Source: Mesorhizobium sp. LHD-90 (GTDB lineage: Bacteria; Pseudomonadota; Alphaproteobacteria; Rhizobiales; Rhizobiaceae). Taken from it: a stretch of DNA of 64,000 nucleotides. The position numbers were made by a program, and so were the translations under genes. This document shows, in pieces, positions 32,407-40,728 of this stretch; the first letter of the stretch is position 1, and each line of letters opens with the position of its first letter. The notes under the pieces were generated by a model. The model made no database searches. It had not been told where the DNA came from and saw only the letters and a program-made list of their open reading frames with translations. The stretch lies in NCBI RefSeq assembly GCF_030929505.1, contig NZ_JAVFVV010000012.1, positions 62,001 to 126,000 on the forward strand. The letters run 5' to 3'.

Positions 32407-32922
32407 TCATATCCACGACGCCGGCGATTTCGGCAGCCGCCCTTCCGGATCGATGATTTCCAGCCTCGGCGCGACGCCGGTGTTCCACCGCCACAGTGCA
32501 ACGCAGGTACCGCCCGGCGACATGAAGGACGGATAGATCACGCCGTCCATGCCCTCATCCAAAAATCGCTCGCGCAAGACATGGGTTTCCGGAACCGCGC
32601 CTGCATCCATGATCGCATGCCATTCGCAGCGATGGATGTCGGCCGATAGGCCGAGCCGCGCCATTTCCGCAGGATCGGTAAGGTCGGCCAGTTTCGCGCC
32701 GGTCAGTTCGAACCGGGCGATAAGCGCTGGATGCTGGACAAAACCCTGATTGTATTCCGCCCAGGCGGTCGAAAGTTCGCGTGCCGCGTAGATCGTCGGC
32801 GCTCCTACCGGATTCCAACGGCCGCCGAACCGAGCCGCGCCCTCCCCCGATAAAGGCAGATAGGACCAGCGTGGAACGAAGGCGCGCCACAGCGTCAGGC
32901 CGGGCGGCTGTAGTTCAGGCAT
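32407..32922 (-). CDS. RES-domain toxin
   Basis: A 171-residue RES-domain protein, named for its conserved Arg, Glu and Ser. Members such as MbcT and ParT deplete NAD or ADP-ribosylate targets. Visible blocks are LTLWRAFVPRW, RFGGRWNPVGAPTIYAA (Arg), LSTAWAEYNQ (Glu) and a later GVIYPSFMSPGGTC (Ser). The start ATG at 32922 lies inside the last codons of the antitoxin gene, an 8-bp overlap. It should be translated with the antitoxin. Confidence 0.9.
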   Translation of the reverse strand: MPELQPPGLTLWRAFVPRWSYLPLSGEGAARFGGRWNPVGAPTIYAARELSTAWAEYNQGFVQHPALIARFELTGAKLADLTDPAEMARLGLSADIHRCEWHAIMDAGAVPETHVLRERFLDEGMDGVIYPSFMSPGGTCVALWRWNTGVAPRLEIIDPEGRLPKSPASWI

Positions 32923-33286
32923 AGACGCCGGAACGCACAGCCTCCAGATAGGCGAGGACCTTGTCCGCCTTGCCCTCCGAGACAAGGTCGTAAGCCGTCT
33001 TGCCTGCCCAGCCGGGGATCGGCTGGTGCTTGAACCAGATCGCGGCGCGGTCCTCGCCACCCGCCATCTCGCTCGCCATCGCCAGGATGCGCACGACCGG
33101 GCTCAGCGCCGAATCGACTTTTCGCGCGCCGGTCTTGGCGACCAGCGTGTTGCGGGCGACGCCGATCATGCCCGCCAGCTCGGTCAACGTCACGCCAAGG
33201 CGCTCGGCAACGTTTCGCGCCGACAGGAAAGGCGTATTTTCCGCGCCGAAGCGGGCCGTATAGGTTTCCAATGCCACGCTGCTCAT
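32915..33286 (-). CDS. Xre/MbcA/ParS-type antitoxin (DUF2384)
   Basis: A 123-residue antitoxin pairing with the RES toxin. The N-terminal Xre-like helix-turn-helix is around LSARNVAERLGVTLTELAG. The C-terminal DUF2384 part has IWFKHQPIPGWAGKTAYDLVSEGKADKVLAYL, which normally blocks the toxin active site. The ATG at 33286 is preferred over 33304, with AAGGA nearby. A clear promoter lies at 33323-33351. It is the first gene of the pair. Confidence 0.9.
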   Translation of the reverse strand: MSSVALETYTARFGAENTPFLSARNVAERLGVTLTELAGMIGVARNTLVAKTGARKVDSALSPVVRILAMASEMAGGEDRAAIWFKHQPIPGWAGKTAYDLVSEGKADKVLAYLEAVRSGVYA

Positions 33287-33322
33287 GACATGTTCCTTAC
33301 GCAAATTGATACCGTCGCGCTC

Positions 33323-33351
33323 AATATGCGATCAAACAGCGCCACTTTCAA
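33323..33351 (-). promoter_or_regulatory. Likely sigma-70 promoter of the Xre/RES pair
   Basis: On the minus strand TTGAAA (33346-33351) and CATATT (33323-33328) are separated by 17 bases, 37 bp before the antitoxin ATG. It abuts the stop of rlmCD, so the pair has its own promoter within a tight gap. Confidence 0.55.
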
Positions 33352-33353
33352 GC

Positions 33354-34592
33354 CTATCGCCGCCGTCTCGGCTTTTCCAGCAGGGCAACCGCCTCGACGT
33401 GCGGGGACCACAAGAACTGATCGACCGGCGTGACGCTCTTCAGCGCATAGCCGCCGTCGATCAGGATGCACAGGTCGCGGGCGAGCGTCGCCGGATTGCA
33501 CGAAACTGCGACGACGTAAGGCACGTCGGACCGGGCTATCTGCTTCGACTGGTCCTCCGCCCCGGCACGCGGCGGGTCGAACAACACGCCGTCGAAGGCA
33601 TTCAGTTCCTTAAAGGTCAGCGGGCGGCGGAACAGGTCGCGCTTCTCCACCGTCACCCGGCGCAGACCGGGCGTCGAGCGGAAACCGCGATCCAGCGCCG
33701 CAAGCGCCGCGGCATCGCCCTCGACCGCGTGGACATCGGCTGTCTTAGCCAGCCGCAGCGCGAAAGCCCCGGCTCCGGCGAAGAGGTCGGCGACCTTCTT
33801 CGCACGCTTCAGATGAGCGGCCGCCATGCCGGCCATCGCCTCCTCGGCAGCCTCCACCGCCTGCAGAAAGCCGCCGGGCGGCGTGGCGACGGTCGCCATG
33901 CCGAATTGAACCACCGGCTTCCTGGGCTCGATGACGATCTCGCCATCGACCGACAAACGCGCAAGCTTTTCGCGGATCACAAAATTCGAGGCGAGCCGCC
34001 GTGTCGCCTCGGAGAGCGGCCCGGCGCCGTCGATCGCGATGTCGAGCCCCGACGCGGTGTGCGTCGCCATGACATGGAAGGCGTCGCGGTTGTTGCCGAC
34101 GAGCGAAGCCAGCGCGCGCAGCATCCCCAGCGCGGCCTCGATCTCCGGCAGCACGACCGGGCATTCGGCGATATCGATGATCGTGTGCGAAGATGCCCGG
34201 TTGTAGCCGAGCACAGCGCCGTTCTCGGTGCGTCTGGCCGAGAAGACGGCGCGGCGCCGTGACCTCGGCTGCCCCGGAACGAGGTCGGAAACCGCTTGCT
34301 CGATTCCACGGGAGGCGAGCGCCTGGGCCACCTTGTCATGTTTCCAGGCGCGATATGGCTTTTCCGCCAGATGCTGGATCGCGCAGCCGCCGCACTCCGT
34401 GAAATACCGGCAGGCCGGCTCGACCCGGTTCGGCGAGGCCTCCAGCAAGGCCATCAGCGTTGCCTTTCCACCCTCGACAGCCGCGTTGACGCGCTCGCCC
34501 GGCAGCGCGAACGGCACGTAGACCGGCCCTTGCGCGGTGTCGGCCACGCCGTCCCCCTGCCCGCCGAGGCGGTCGATGACAAGGTTCGTCAT
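33354..34592 (-). CDS. 23S rRNA uracil-C5 methyltransferase (RlmCD/RumA type)
   Basis: A 412-residue TrmA/RumA-family enzyme that makes m5U in 23S rRNA. An N-terminal TRAM-like domain (1-55) is followed by the iron-sulfur Cys cluster C61, C67, C70 (PACRYFTECGGCAIQHL), the AdoMet motif ADLFAGAGAFALRLA and the catalytic stretch FDPPRAGAEDQ with the nucleophile Cys in VSCNPATLARD. The start overlaps tlyA by ATGA. Exact uridine target (RlmC or RlmD site) cannot be told. Confidence 0.93.
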   Translation of the reverse strand: MTNLVIDRLGGQGDGVADTAQGPVYVPFALPGERVNAAVEGGKATLMALLEASPNRVEPACRYFTECGGCAIQHLAEKPYRAWKHDKVAQALASRGIEQAVSDLVPGQPRSRRRAVFSARRTENGAVLGYNRASSHTIIDIAECPVVLPEIEAALGMLRALASLVGNNRDAFHVMATHTASGLDIAIDGAGPLSEATRRLASNFVIREKLARLSVDGEIVIEPRKPVVQFGMATVATPPGGFLQAVEAAEEAMAGMAAAHLKRAKKVADLFAGAGAFALRLAKTADVHAVEGDAAALAALDRGFRSTPGLRRVTVEKRDLFRRPLTFKELNAFDGVLFDPPRAGAEDQSKQIARSDVPYVVAVSCNPATLARDLCILIDGGYALKSVTPVDQFLWSPHVEAVALLEKPRRRR

Positions 34593-35356
34593 GGTCGGTC
34601 CTTGATCCCGCCAAGCAGGAATTCGCGGTTGCCGTCACCTCCGGCTATCGGAGAATCGTGAAGGCTGAGCACCCGCCATCCCGGCATGCCATCCAGCCAT
34701 TTTGCAACTGTATTCGCCACCAATGGCCCATCTTCGGGATTCCTGAGGATGCCGCCCTTGCCGATCGCGTCGCGTCCCGCCTCGAATTGCGGCTTGACCA
34801 GGAAAAGTCCTTTCGCACCCGGCGCAGCCAGCGAAAGCGCCGGCGGCAAAGCAAGCTTCAGTGAAATGAAGCTCACGTCGGAGACGATGAAATCCGGCGT
34901 CGATCCTTCGAGATCAGCGACGGTCAGCGCGCGCGCATTCAACCCTTCGCGAACGCTCACGCGGGGATCGGCGGCGAGCGCGGGATCGAGTTGGCCGTGG
35001 CCAACATCGATCGCAAAGACCCGCGCTGCCCCGCGCTCCAGCAAGACCTGGGTGAAGCCGCCGGTGGAAGCGCCAATATCCAGCGCCGTCGCGCCGGCCG
35101 GGTCGAGGCCAAAATGGTCGAGGCCCGCGACAAGTTTCAGCGCCGCGCGGGAGACGTAGGCGCGGGCGGGATCGTCGACCTCGATCCCGGCCGAGACATC
35201 GACGGCGGCACCCGGCTTCGTCGCCACCACGCCTTGGACCTTCACCGTCGCCCGCTCGACCGCGTCGCGAGCACGCGAACGGCTGGCGAAAAACCCGCGC
35301 CGGACGAGAAGTTCGTCCAGCCGCATTCTTCTGTCCGTCGTCGTTTCCGCCATCAT
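34589..35356 (-). CDS. tlyA: TlyA-family rRNA 2'-O-methyltransferase
   Basis: A 255-residue protein: an S4 RNA-binding domain at the N-terminus (MRLDELLVRRGFFASRSRARDAV) and an FtsJ-like Rossmann fold with the AdoMet loop DIGASTGGFTQVLLERGA. TlyA methylates 16S and 23S rRNA riboses in Mycobacterium and other species. The first ATG of the pair at 35356/35353 has AAGGAG upstream. It overlaps rlmCD by 4 bp, forming an RNA-modification pair, and lies 1.2 kb downstream of dxs with a repeat-rich stretch and one small gene between. Confidence 0.93.
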   Translation of the reverse strand: MMAETTTDRRMRLDELLVRRGFFASRSRARDAVERATVKVQGVVATKPGAAVDVSAGIEVDDPARAYVSRAALKLVAGLDHFGLDPAGATALDIGASTGGFTQVLLERGAARVFAIDVGHGQLDPALAADPRVSVREGLNARALTVADLEGSTPDFIVSDVSFISLKLALPPALSLAAPGAKGLFLVKPQFEAGRDAIGKGGILRNPEDGPLVANTVAKWLDGMPGWRVLSLHDSPIAGGDGNREFLLGGIKDRP

Positions 35357-35487
35357 CCCGTCTCCTTGGCGAATGCTGTCGACGAAGGCAAGCGGACCGG
35401 TTGGCGACGGCACAGCATCGATCCTTGCCACGCTGCGGAAATCCGCCCTGGCCATTGAGTGGAAATCTCCCTTCCGGGAGGTGGGAA

Positions 35488-35546
35488 GCGGGGCGCAGGG
35501 CCGAGCCTCACAAAGTTAGAAACGTGGCGCGAACCCTGCGCCCCGC
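35488..35546. other. Long stable hairpin in a non-coding stretch (possible structured RNA)
   Basis: The interval 35357-35896 upstream of tlyA holds no supportable gene. Within it a perfect 13-bp stem (35488-35500 with 35534-35546) encloses a 33-base loop. Further on, GCTCTCGC (35624-35631) and GCGAGAGC (35704-35711) can pair around smaller hairpins, and a T6 run at 35762-35767 follows. Whether this is a small RNA, a leader of tlyA or a repeat cannot be decided. I found no match to tmRNA, RNase P, SRP or 6S RNA landmarks. Confidence 0.4.
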
Positions 35547-35896
35547 CGGCGTTCTTGCCCGACCGCTGATACCGCTCACTCGTTCCGGAGCGTGTCGTCG
35601 CGATCTGGGGCCCGGGTCTCAAAGCTCTCGCCAAGCCGCGCACCGTTACGCGGCCACCCCGGCGCCGACGCCCTCCCTGATACCCGGTGCGCACCAGGTT
35701 CCCGCGAGAGCGATGAGCGCATTATGCGGGCGCCTGAAGGGGTGGGGATCACTCACGCCGCTTTTTTCGGAGGATCGTCGGTATCGAAGAACCGCCTCCG
35801 AGCAATTTCAATGGGTTGGCAAAGGCGAAAACGGTGTCGGCAAGATTTTTTTTCGCGGCGGCGAGTTTTCCATCCCCTCTTTCGCGGTGCCGGCGC

Positions 35897-36061
35897 TAAA
35901 GCATGTCGCGTCTTATCTGCTCCATTCTGCCGGTGACGGTTTGGGCCAAGGTCGAGGGCTTCGTCGCAGGTCGGGCTGGTGGCCCGGACAAGACGAGGCC
36001 CGAAGGATTTGGCCCTAACCGTCACCGGCAGAATGGAGCAGATAAGGCGCGACATGCTTTA
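35897..36061. repeat. 165-bp long inverted repeat (palindromic element)
   Basis: The outer 50-bp arms (35897-35946 and 36012-36061) are inverted copies with only two mismatches. The central 65 bp is also partly self-complementary. The edges read TAAAGCATGTCGCG inward on both strands. Because of the symmetry both strands encode the same short peptide MSRLICSILPVTV, which is not evidence for a gene. No transposase or flanking target duplication was seen. It resembles a non-autonomous palindromic repeat. The right edge contains the stop codon of the neighbouring minus-strand gene. Confidence 0.9.
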
Positions 36062-36415
36062 ATATTCTATGACGCGGGCTGCGTTGCCCGACGGACCCGC
36101 CTGGCGCTCGTCAGTTGCCGGCTTCGGGTCGCCGGAAGGGACCGGGATCGATCCTGACGGCGCCGCCTGCGGCCCGGAATCCGAAGTGAGTATCCGCCAT
36201 GATGCGGCGCGATCCTCCCGGCTGCGCTGTTCCGGCGGTATCATGAAGGCCGGCTGCTGACCGTACTCAAAACCGGGGCGGATGTCGCCGATCCTAGCAG
36301 CGATGACGTCCATCGCCGCCTTCTCAAGCTTCAGATCGTATTTGGGCGCGTCCATTGCCGCCGCCGACAGCGCCGGCAGCACAGCCGCGCCGAGAACCAG
36401 ATACCTGCCCGCCAT
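36059..36415 (-). CDS. Hypothetical exported protein
   Basis: A 118-residue predicted secreted protein with an N-terminal signal-like segment (YLVLGAAVLPALSAAA), then KLEKAAMDVIAARIGDIRPGF, and a Ser/Pro-rich low-complexity tail ending ARVIEY. I do not recognise a function; a similar pattern with a D-IRPGF core occurs in small rhizobial hypothetical proteins, as I recall. The TAA stop lies in the last three bases of the 165-bp palindrome, so the original C-terminus may have been changed by that insertion. It is 116 bp downstream of dxs. Confidence 0.6.
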   Translation of the reverse strand: MAGRYLVLGAAVLPALSAAAMDAPKYDLKLEKAAMDVIAARIGDIRPGFEYGQQPAFMIPPEQRSREDRAASWRILTSDSGPQAAPSGSIPVPSGDPKPATDERQAGPSGNAARVIEY

Positions 36416-36531
36416 GACACCCTCTCGCCGGGGCGGGACTATGCCGAAGGCACATGAACAAGCGGCCAAAAAACACGGTAATCAAAAGGCAAATCGCCGC
36501 CGGCAAAGTTGACCTGCGCCGAAAATCGCCC

Positions 36532-38445
36532 TTAGGCGGTGGCCGAGCGCACCTCGCGGCCGAGCGCCTGAAAAACCGTCGCGACAATGCCGGCGCTGTC
36601 CAGGCCGGCGTCGGCATACATCTTTTCCGGCTTGGCATGCTCGACGAAAACGTCGGGCAGGATCAGGGGGCGAATCTTGAGGCCACTATCGAGCAGGCCC
36701 TCGCGGGAGAGCAGATGCAGCACCTGCGCGGCAAAGCCGCCGATGGCGTTTTCCTCCACGGTGATCAGCACCTCGTGCTCGGTCGCCAGGCGGCGCACCA
36801 GATCCTCGTCGAGCGGCTTTGCGAAACGTGCGTCGGCAACCGTCGCGGAAAGGCCCAGGGCCCCCAGTTCCTCGGCGGCCAGCAGGCAGTCCTGCAGCCG
36901 CGTGCCGAAGGACAGCAGCGCCACCTTCGTGCCCTCGCGAATGATGCGGCCCTTGCCGATCTCCAGCACGCTCCCGCGCTCCGGCATATCCACGCCGACG
37001 CCGTTGCCGCGCGGATAACGGAAGGCGATCGGGCCTTCGTCATAGGCGGCGGCGGTGCGCACCATGTGGCGCAGTTCGGCCTCATCGGCGGCCGCCATGA
37101 CGACGAAGCCCGGCAGGCTGGCGAGGTAGGTCGTGTCGAAGGCGCCGCAATGGGTCGGGCCGTCGGCCCCGACGAAGCCGGCGCGGTCGATCGGGAAGCG
37201 CACCGGCAGTTTCTGGATCGCCACATCATGCACGACCTGGTCGTAGGCGCGTTGCAGGAAGGTGGAATAGATCGTGGCAAAGGGTTTCAGCCCCTCGGCG
37301 GCGAGGCCGGCGGCGAAGGTGACCGCATGCTGCTCGGCGATGCCGACGTCAAAAGTTCGAGACGGAAAGACTTCGCCGAAAAAGTCCAGCCCGGTGCCGG
37401 ACGGCATGGCGGCGGTGATGGCGACGATCTTGTCGTCCTCGCGTGCCTCGTGGATGAGGCTGTCGGCGAAGACTTTCGTATAACTCGGTGCATTCGCTGG
37501 GGCTTTCGCCTGCGCACCGGTGATCACGTCGAACTTGTTGACACCGTGATATTTGTCGCTGGCCGCCTCGGCCGGGCCATAACCCTTGCCCTTCTGGGTG
37601 ACGACATGGATCAGCACCGGCCCGCCGTAATTGTCACGGACGTTCTTCAGCACTGGGATGAGGTGCTCGAGATTGTGCCCGTCGATCGGCCCGATGTGAT
37701 AGAAGCCGAGCTCCTCGAACATGGTGCCGCCGGTGACGTAGCCGCGGGCATGCTCGACGGCGCGGGTGATGGCGCGGTCGGCGCGCTTGCCGAGATAGGA
37801 GGTCAGCTTCTTGCCGAAGTCGCGCAGGCCGACATAGGTCTTGCCGACTGCCAAACGGGCTAGGTAGGCGCTCATCGCGCCGGTCGGCGGGGCGATCGAC
37901 ATGTCGTTGTCGTTGAGAATGACGATCAGCCGGGCGTTCAACGCGCCGGCATTGTTCATTGCCTCATAGGCCATGCCGGCAGACATGGCGCCGTCACCGA
38001 TGACGGCGATCACATTGTTCTTGTCGCCCTTGAGATCGCGGGCCACCGCCATGCCGAGGCCGGCGGAAATCGAGGTGGAGGAATGGGCGGCGCCGAACGG
38101 GTCGTATTCGCTCTCGGCGCGGCGGGTGAAACCCGACAGCCCGCCCTCGCTGCGCAGCGTGCGGATGCGATCGCGGCGGCCGGTCAAGATCTTGTGCGGA
38201 TAGGCCTGGTGGCCGACATCCCAGATCACACGGTCGGCGGGCGTGTCGAAGACGTAGTGCAGCGCGACCGTCAGTTCGACCACGCCAAGACCGGCGCCGA
38301 GATGGCCGCCGGTGATCGAGACGGCGTCGATCAGCTCGGCACGGAGCTCGTCTGCAAGCTGGCCGAGTTCGCTTTCAGGCAGCTTGCGCAGGTCGGCGGG
38401 AATGCGGACCTTGTCAAGAAGCGGCGTTTTGAGCGGTTGGTTCAA
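36532..38445 (-). CDS. dxs: 1-deoxy-D-xylulose-5-phosphate synthase
   Basis: Condenses pyruvate and glyceraldehyde 3-phosphate, the entry step of the MEP pathway; ispH in this window is the last. The 637-residue transketolase-like enzyme has the TPP motif [18 protein letters not shown], the conserved [17 protein letters not shown] region and the catalytic Glu and His blocks in [15 protein letters not shown]. The likely start is a TTG (38445) in [19 protein letters not shown]; no ATG fits the family N-terminus. It lies downstream of xseB-DUF2277-pirin on the same strand. Confidence 0.96.
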   Translation of the reverse strand: MNQPLKTPLLDKVRIPADLRKLPESELGQLADELRAELIDAVSITGGHLGAGLGVVELTVALHYVFDTPADRVIWDVGHQAYPHKILTGRRDRIRTLRSEGGLSGFTRRAESEYDPFGAAHSSTSISAGLGMAVARDLKGDKNNVIAVIGDGAMSAGMAYEAMNNAGALNARLIVILNDNDMSIAPPTGAMSAYLARLAVGKTYVGLRDFGKKLTSYLGKRADRAITRAVEHARGYVTGGTMFEELGFYHIGPIDGHNLEHLIPVLKNVRDNYGGPVLIHVVTQKGKGYGPAEAASDKYHGVNKFDVITGAQAKAPANAPSYTKVFADSLIHEAREDDKIVAITAAMPSGTGLDFFGEVFPSRTFDVGIAEQHAVTFAAGLAAEGLKPFATIYSTFLQRAYDQVVHDVAIQKLPVRFPIDRAGFVGADGPTHCGAFDTTYLASLPGFVVMAAADEAELRHMVRTAAAYDEGPIAFRYPRGNGVGVDMPERGSVLEIGKGRIIREGTKVALLSFGTRLQDCLLAAEELGALGLSATVADARFAKPLDEDLVRRLATEHEVLITVEENAIGGFAAQVLHLLSREGLLDSGLKIRPLILPDVFVEHAKPEKMYADAGLDSAGIVATVFQALGREVRSATA

Positions 38446-38580
38446 TTTTCTTGCGCCTGCGGCCAGGTTTTTTAGCCTGGATGTCGTTGGTATTCGGGTC
38501 GAACCGACCTCGAAGTCAAATATCCTGATCGGAGATAATGACTAATGCATGCCCTGTAAATGCGGGCGGTTGACGCGGCA

Positions 38581-39501
38581 TCACCCTTCCGGCAGCGGGA
38601 TGAACTCCTCCTCGTCGCCGGGCACGATGTCGAAGCGGCCGGTCTTCCACTCGTTCTTGGCCTGCTCGATGCGCTCCTTCGAGGAGGAAACGAAATTCCA
38701 CCAGATGTGGCGCGGCGACCCGAGCGAGGCGCCGCCGAACAGCATGAAATGGGCGCCGCGCTCCGACGACACGACGATCTCGTCGCCGGGCCGGAAGACG
38801 AGCAGGCGGTCGGACGGGAAGCGGTCGCCGGAAATCTCGACCTCGCCGTCGAGCACGTAGATGGCGCGCTCCTCGGCCTCGGCCGGGATCGACACGCGGG
38901 CGCCGGGGGCAAGCGAAATGTCGGCGTAGAGCGTTTCGCTCGCCGTGTGCACCGGGGATTTCAGGCCGGAAAAGCTGCCGATGACGACGCGGCCCGAAAC
39001 ACCGGCATCGTCGAAGACGGAAAGCGCGGCGCGGCCGGTGTTTTCGAAACGCGGCGCAACTTCTTCCTTGTCCTCCGGCAGCGCGATCCAGGTCTGCAGG
39101 CCCGACATCGACATCGGCGCGCCGCGAAGTTCTTCCGGCGTGCGCTCGGAGTGGACGATGCCGCGCCCCGCCGTCATCAGGTTCACGTCGCCGGGCTCGA
39201 TCACCATCTCGGTGCCGAGCGAATCGCGATGCCTGATCTTTCCGTCGAACAGGTAGGTGACGGTGGCCAGCCCGATATGCGGATGCGGGCGCACGTCGAT
39301 CGCCTTGCCGGCGCGCAGGATGGCCGGGCCCATGCGGTCGAAGAAGATGAAGGGGCCGACCAGCCGGCGCCTTGAGGTCGGCAGGGCGCGCCGCACCTCG
39401 AAGCCGCCGATGTCCTTGGCGTTGGGGATCACCATCAGTTCGATGGCGTCGCAAGCGAAGGCGTCGCCGGGCTGCGGGTCGTTTCCGGGAAAGAAGCTCA
39501 T
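38581..39501 (-). CDS. Pirin-family bicupin protein
   Basis: A 306-residue pirin. The iron-binding cupin residues are in DVRPHPHIGLATVTYLFDG and GRGIVHSERTPEE, and a second cupin half follows (AEERAIYVLDGEVEISGDR). Some pirins act as quercetin dioxygenases or redox sensors; the role here is not known. The ATG at 39501 has AGGAGG upstream. The base A of that ATG and the Shine-Dalgarno sequence belong to an inserted cassette, while the bases from TGAGC onward form a 31-bp direct repeat. Confidence 0.9.
   Translation of the reverse strand: MSFFPGNDPQPGDAFACDAIELMVIPNAKDIGGFEVRRALPTSRRRLVGPFIFFDRMGPAILRAGKAIDVRPHPHIGLATVTYLFDGKIRHRDSLGTEMVIEPGDVNLMTAGRGIVHSERTPEELRGAPMSMSGLQTWIALPEDKEEVAPRFENTGRAALSVFDDAGVSGRVVIGSFSGLKSPVHTASETLYADISLAPGARVSIPAEAEERAIYVLDGEVEISGDRFPSDRLLVFRPGDEIVVSSERGAHFMLFGGASLGSPRHIWWNFVSSSKERIEQAKNEWKTGRFDIVPGDEEEFIPLPEG
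39470..39500. repeat. 31-bp direct repeat, left copy (5' end of pirin)
   Basis: Identical over 31 bp to 40113-40143. On the plus strand it starts GGCTGCGGGTCG and ends AAGAAGCTCA. It covers the first codons of pirin except the initial A. The two copies bracket the toxin-antitoxin cassette at 39501-40112. Confidence 0.95.
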
Positions 39502-39563
39502 GGCGGCGCCTCCTGTGCGGTCTCGGCTTTCACGTTTCCCTCTTCTAGCGTATTCTGACGGCC

Positions 39564-39788
39564 ATGAACGATCTTTTGCGAAAAGCCGTCGAGGCGGTAC
39601 GGCGCCTGCCTGACGCGGATCAGGAGCAGGTCGCGCGTATGATGCTAACCATCGCCGAACGCGATGCCGTCGAGGACATCGACGCCGCGCATCTGCCGGA
39701 TGTCCTGGAAGGCCTCGCGCAGATGCGGCGCGGCGAATTCGCGACTGAGGCGGAGGTCGCGGCCACATTCCGCCGGTTCGGCGCATGA
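39564..39788 (+). CDS. Antitoxin of a ParE/RelE-type module
   Basis: A 74-residue small acidic protein typical of Phd/ParD-like addiction antitoxins: a helical N-terminus (LLRKAVEAVRRLPDADQEQVARMML) and a C-terminal tail LAQMRRGEFATEAEVAATFRRFG that would wrap the toxin. Its stop overlaps the toxin start by ATGA. It is read opposite to its neighbours and lies inside the cassette bounded by 31-bp repeats. Confidence 0.78.
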   Translation: MNDLLRKAVEAVRRLPDADQEQVARMMLTIAERDAVEDIDAAHLPDVLEGLAQMRRGEFATEAEVAATFRRFGA

Positions 39789-40077
39789 AGCTGCGGCTGA
39801 CACGCCGCGCCAACGACAATCTCGCAAGTATCGCCGACTATTTGAAAGCGCGCAGCCCGCAAGCGGCGCGACGCGTTCGATCAAGTATTTTTTCGTCTTT
39901 TCAGTTGCTTACAGCATTTCCCTTCGTCGGTCGCCGACAGTCGACGGAGGGTGTACGGAAACTGGTGACGACCAATATGCCTATCTGATCTACTACGCTG
40001 TGGACGAACCGAACGATACGATTGTCGTTTTGAGCGTCAGGCATCCGGCGCAAGAGCGCGAATACGAGGACGAGTAG
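39785..40077 (+). pseudogene. Frameshifted ParE/RelE-type toxin
   Basis: The first part reads MKLRLTRRANDNLASIADYL to VRKLVTTNMP in frame from 39785 and then hits a TGA at 39986-39988. The following stretch in the -1 frame, YLIYYAVDEPNDTIVVLSVRHPAQERE, is the expected C-terminal half of the family and ends at 40077. A single missing base near 39978-39980 (codon CCx before TAT) explains both parts. The catalytic C-terminal residues are thus lost. Sequencing error or programmed shift are possible but less likely. Confidence 0.8.
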
Positions 40078-40112
40078 GCGGTCCGACCCGCCGGCGCTTG
40101 GATGTGGACTGA

Positions 40113-40143
40113 GGCTGCGGGTCGTTTCCGGGAAAGAAGCTCA
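40113..40143. repeat. 31-bp direct repeat, right copy (3' end of DUF2277 gene)
   Basis: Exact copy of 39470-39500. Its last three bases are the stop codon of the DUF2277 gene. On the minus strand the copy begins TGAGCTTC, exactly as the pirin gene does after its A, so it is a remnant of the pirin start. Confidence 0.95.
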
Positions 40144-40431
40144 CTCGAAAACGATCTCCGGCTGTTTTGAGAAGCGCTGGGCCGATCTGGCGCGCGCCTT
40201 GACGGCTTCTTCCTCGCGGTCCTTCGGCGGCTGGGTGGTCTCGAGCGACACGAGGAGTTGCTTCGCGGCGGCGGCGATGCGTTCGACCGCGAGATCAAAA
40301 ACATCCTCGTTGCGCTTCGACGGCTTGTTCGCCCCGCTCAGCTTGCGAACAAATTGCAGCGCCGCGTCATGGATTTCGTCATCAGTCGCGGGCGGATCGA
40401 AATTGAACAGCGTCTTGATGTTGCGGCACAT
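40141..40431 (-). CDS. DUF2277 family protein
   Basis: A 96-residue DUF2277 protein. The core starts CRNIKTLFNFDPPATDDEIHDAALQFVRKLSG, which is the family signature. Function unknown. It lies between xseB (40 bp) and the inserted toxin-antitoxin cassette. The stop TGA is part of the right 31-bp repeat. Confidence 0.88.
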   Translation of the reverse strand: MCRNIKTLFNFDPPATDDEIHDAALQFVRKLSGANKPSKRNEDVFDLAVERIAAAAKQLLVSLETTQPPKDREEEAVKARARSAQRFSKQPEIVFE

Positions 40432-40470
40432 GATTGCCTCCTTTCGGCAGGCAAGGCTGCCGAGGTAACG

Positions 40471-40728
40471 TCACTCCCCATCCAAGGGCTCCACACCCAC
40501 AGGCTTGCCCTCGCGGGAAAGGCGAATCTTTTCAACCTTGTCCTCGGCGGACTTCAACAATCGGTCGCAATGCGATTTCAGCGCCTCGCCGCGCTCGTAA
40601 ATGCGGATCGACTGGTCGAGCGGCACGTCGCCGCGTTCGAGATCGTCGACGATCTTCTCCAGCGCGTCGAGCGCTTGCTCGAAACTCATGGCCTTGATGT
40701 CGGCGTTCGGTTCCTCGGCCATTCTCAT
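40471..40728 (-). CDS. xseB: Exonuclease VII small subunit
   Basis: XseB joins XseA to form exonuclease VII, which trims single-stranded DNA. The 85-residue protein has the conserved helical hairpin [35 protein letters not shown]. It overlaps the histone-deacetylase-like gene by 4 bp. The xseA gene is not in the window. Upstream of dxs in this order is typical for alphaproteobacteria. Confidence 0.95.
   Translation of the reverse strand: MRMAEEPNADIKAMSFEQALDALEKIVDDLERGDVPLDQSIRIYERGEALKSHCDRLLKSAEDKVEKIRLSREGKPVGVEPLDGE

Noticed and set aside
35456-35780. Possible tmRNA, RNase P, SRP or 6S RNA
   Set aside because: I looked for the usual landmark sequences and tag codons and found none; only generic hairpins remain.
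35753-36157. Two overlapping small ORFs, one per strand, sharing the start MSRLICSILPVTV
   Set aside because: The identity is produced by the palindromic repeat, not by gene duplication; neither has a ribosome site or recognised domain.
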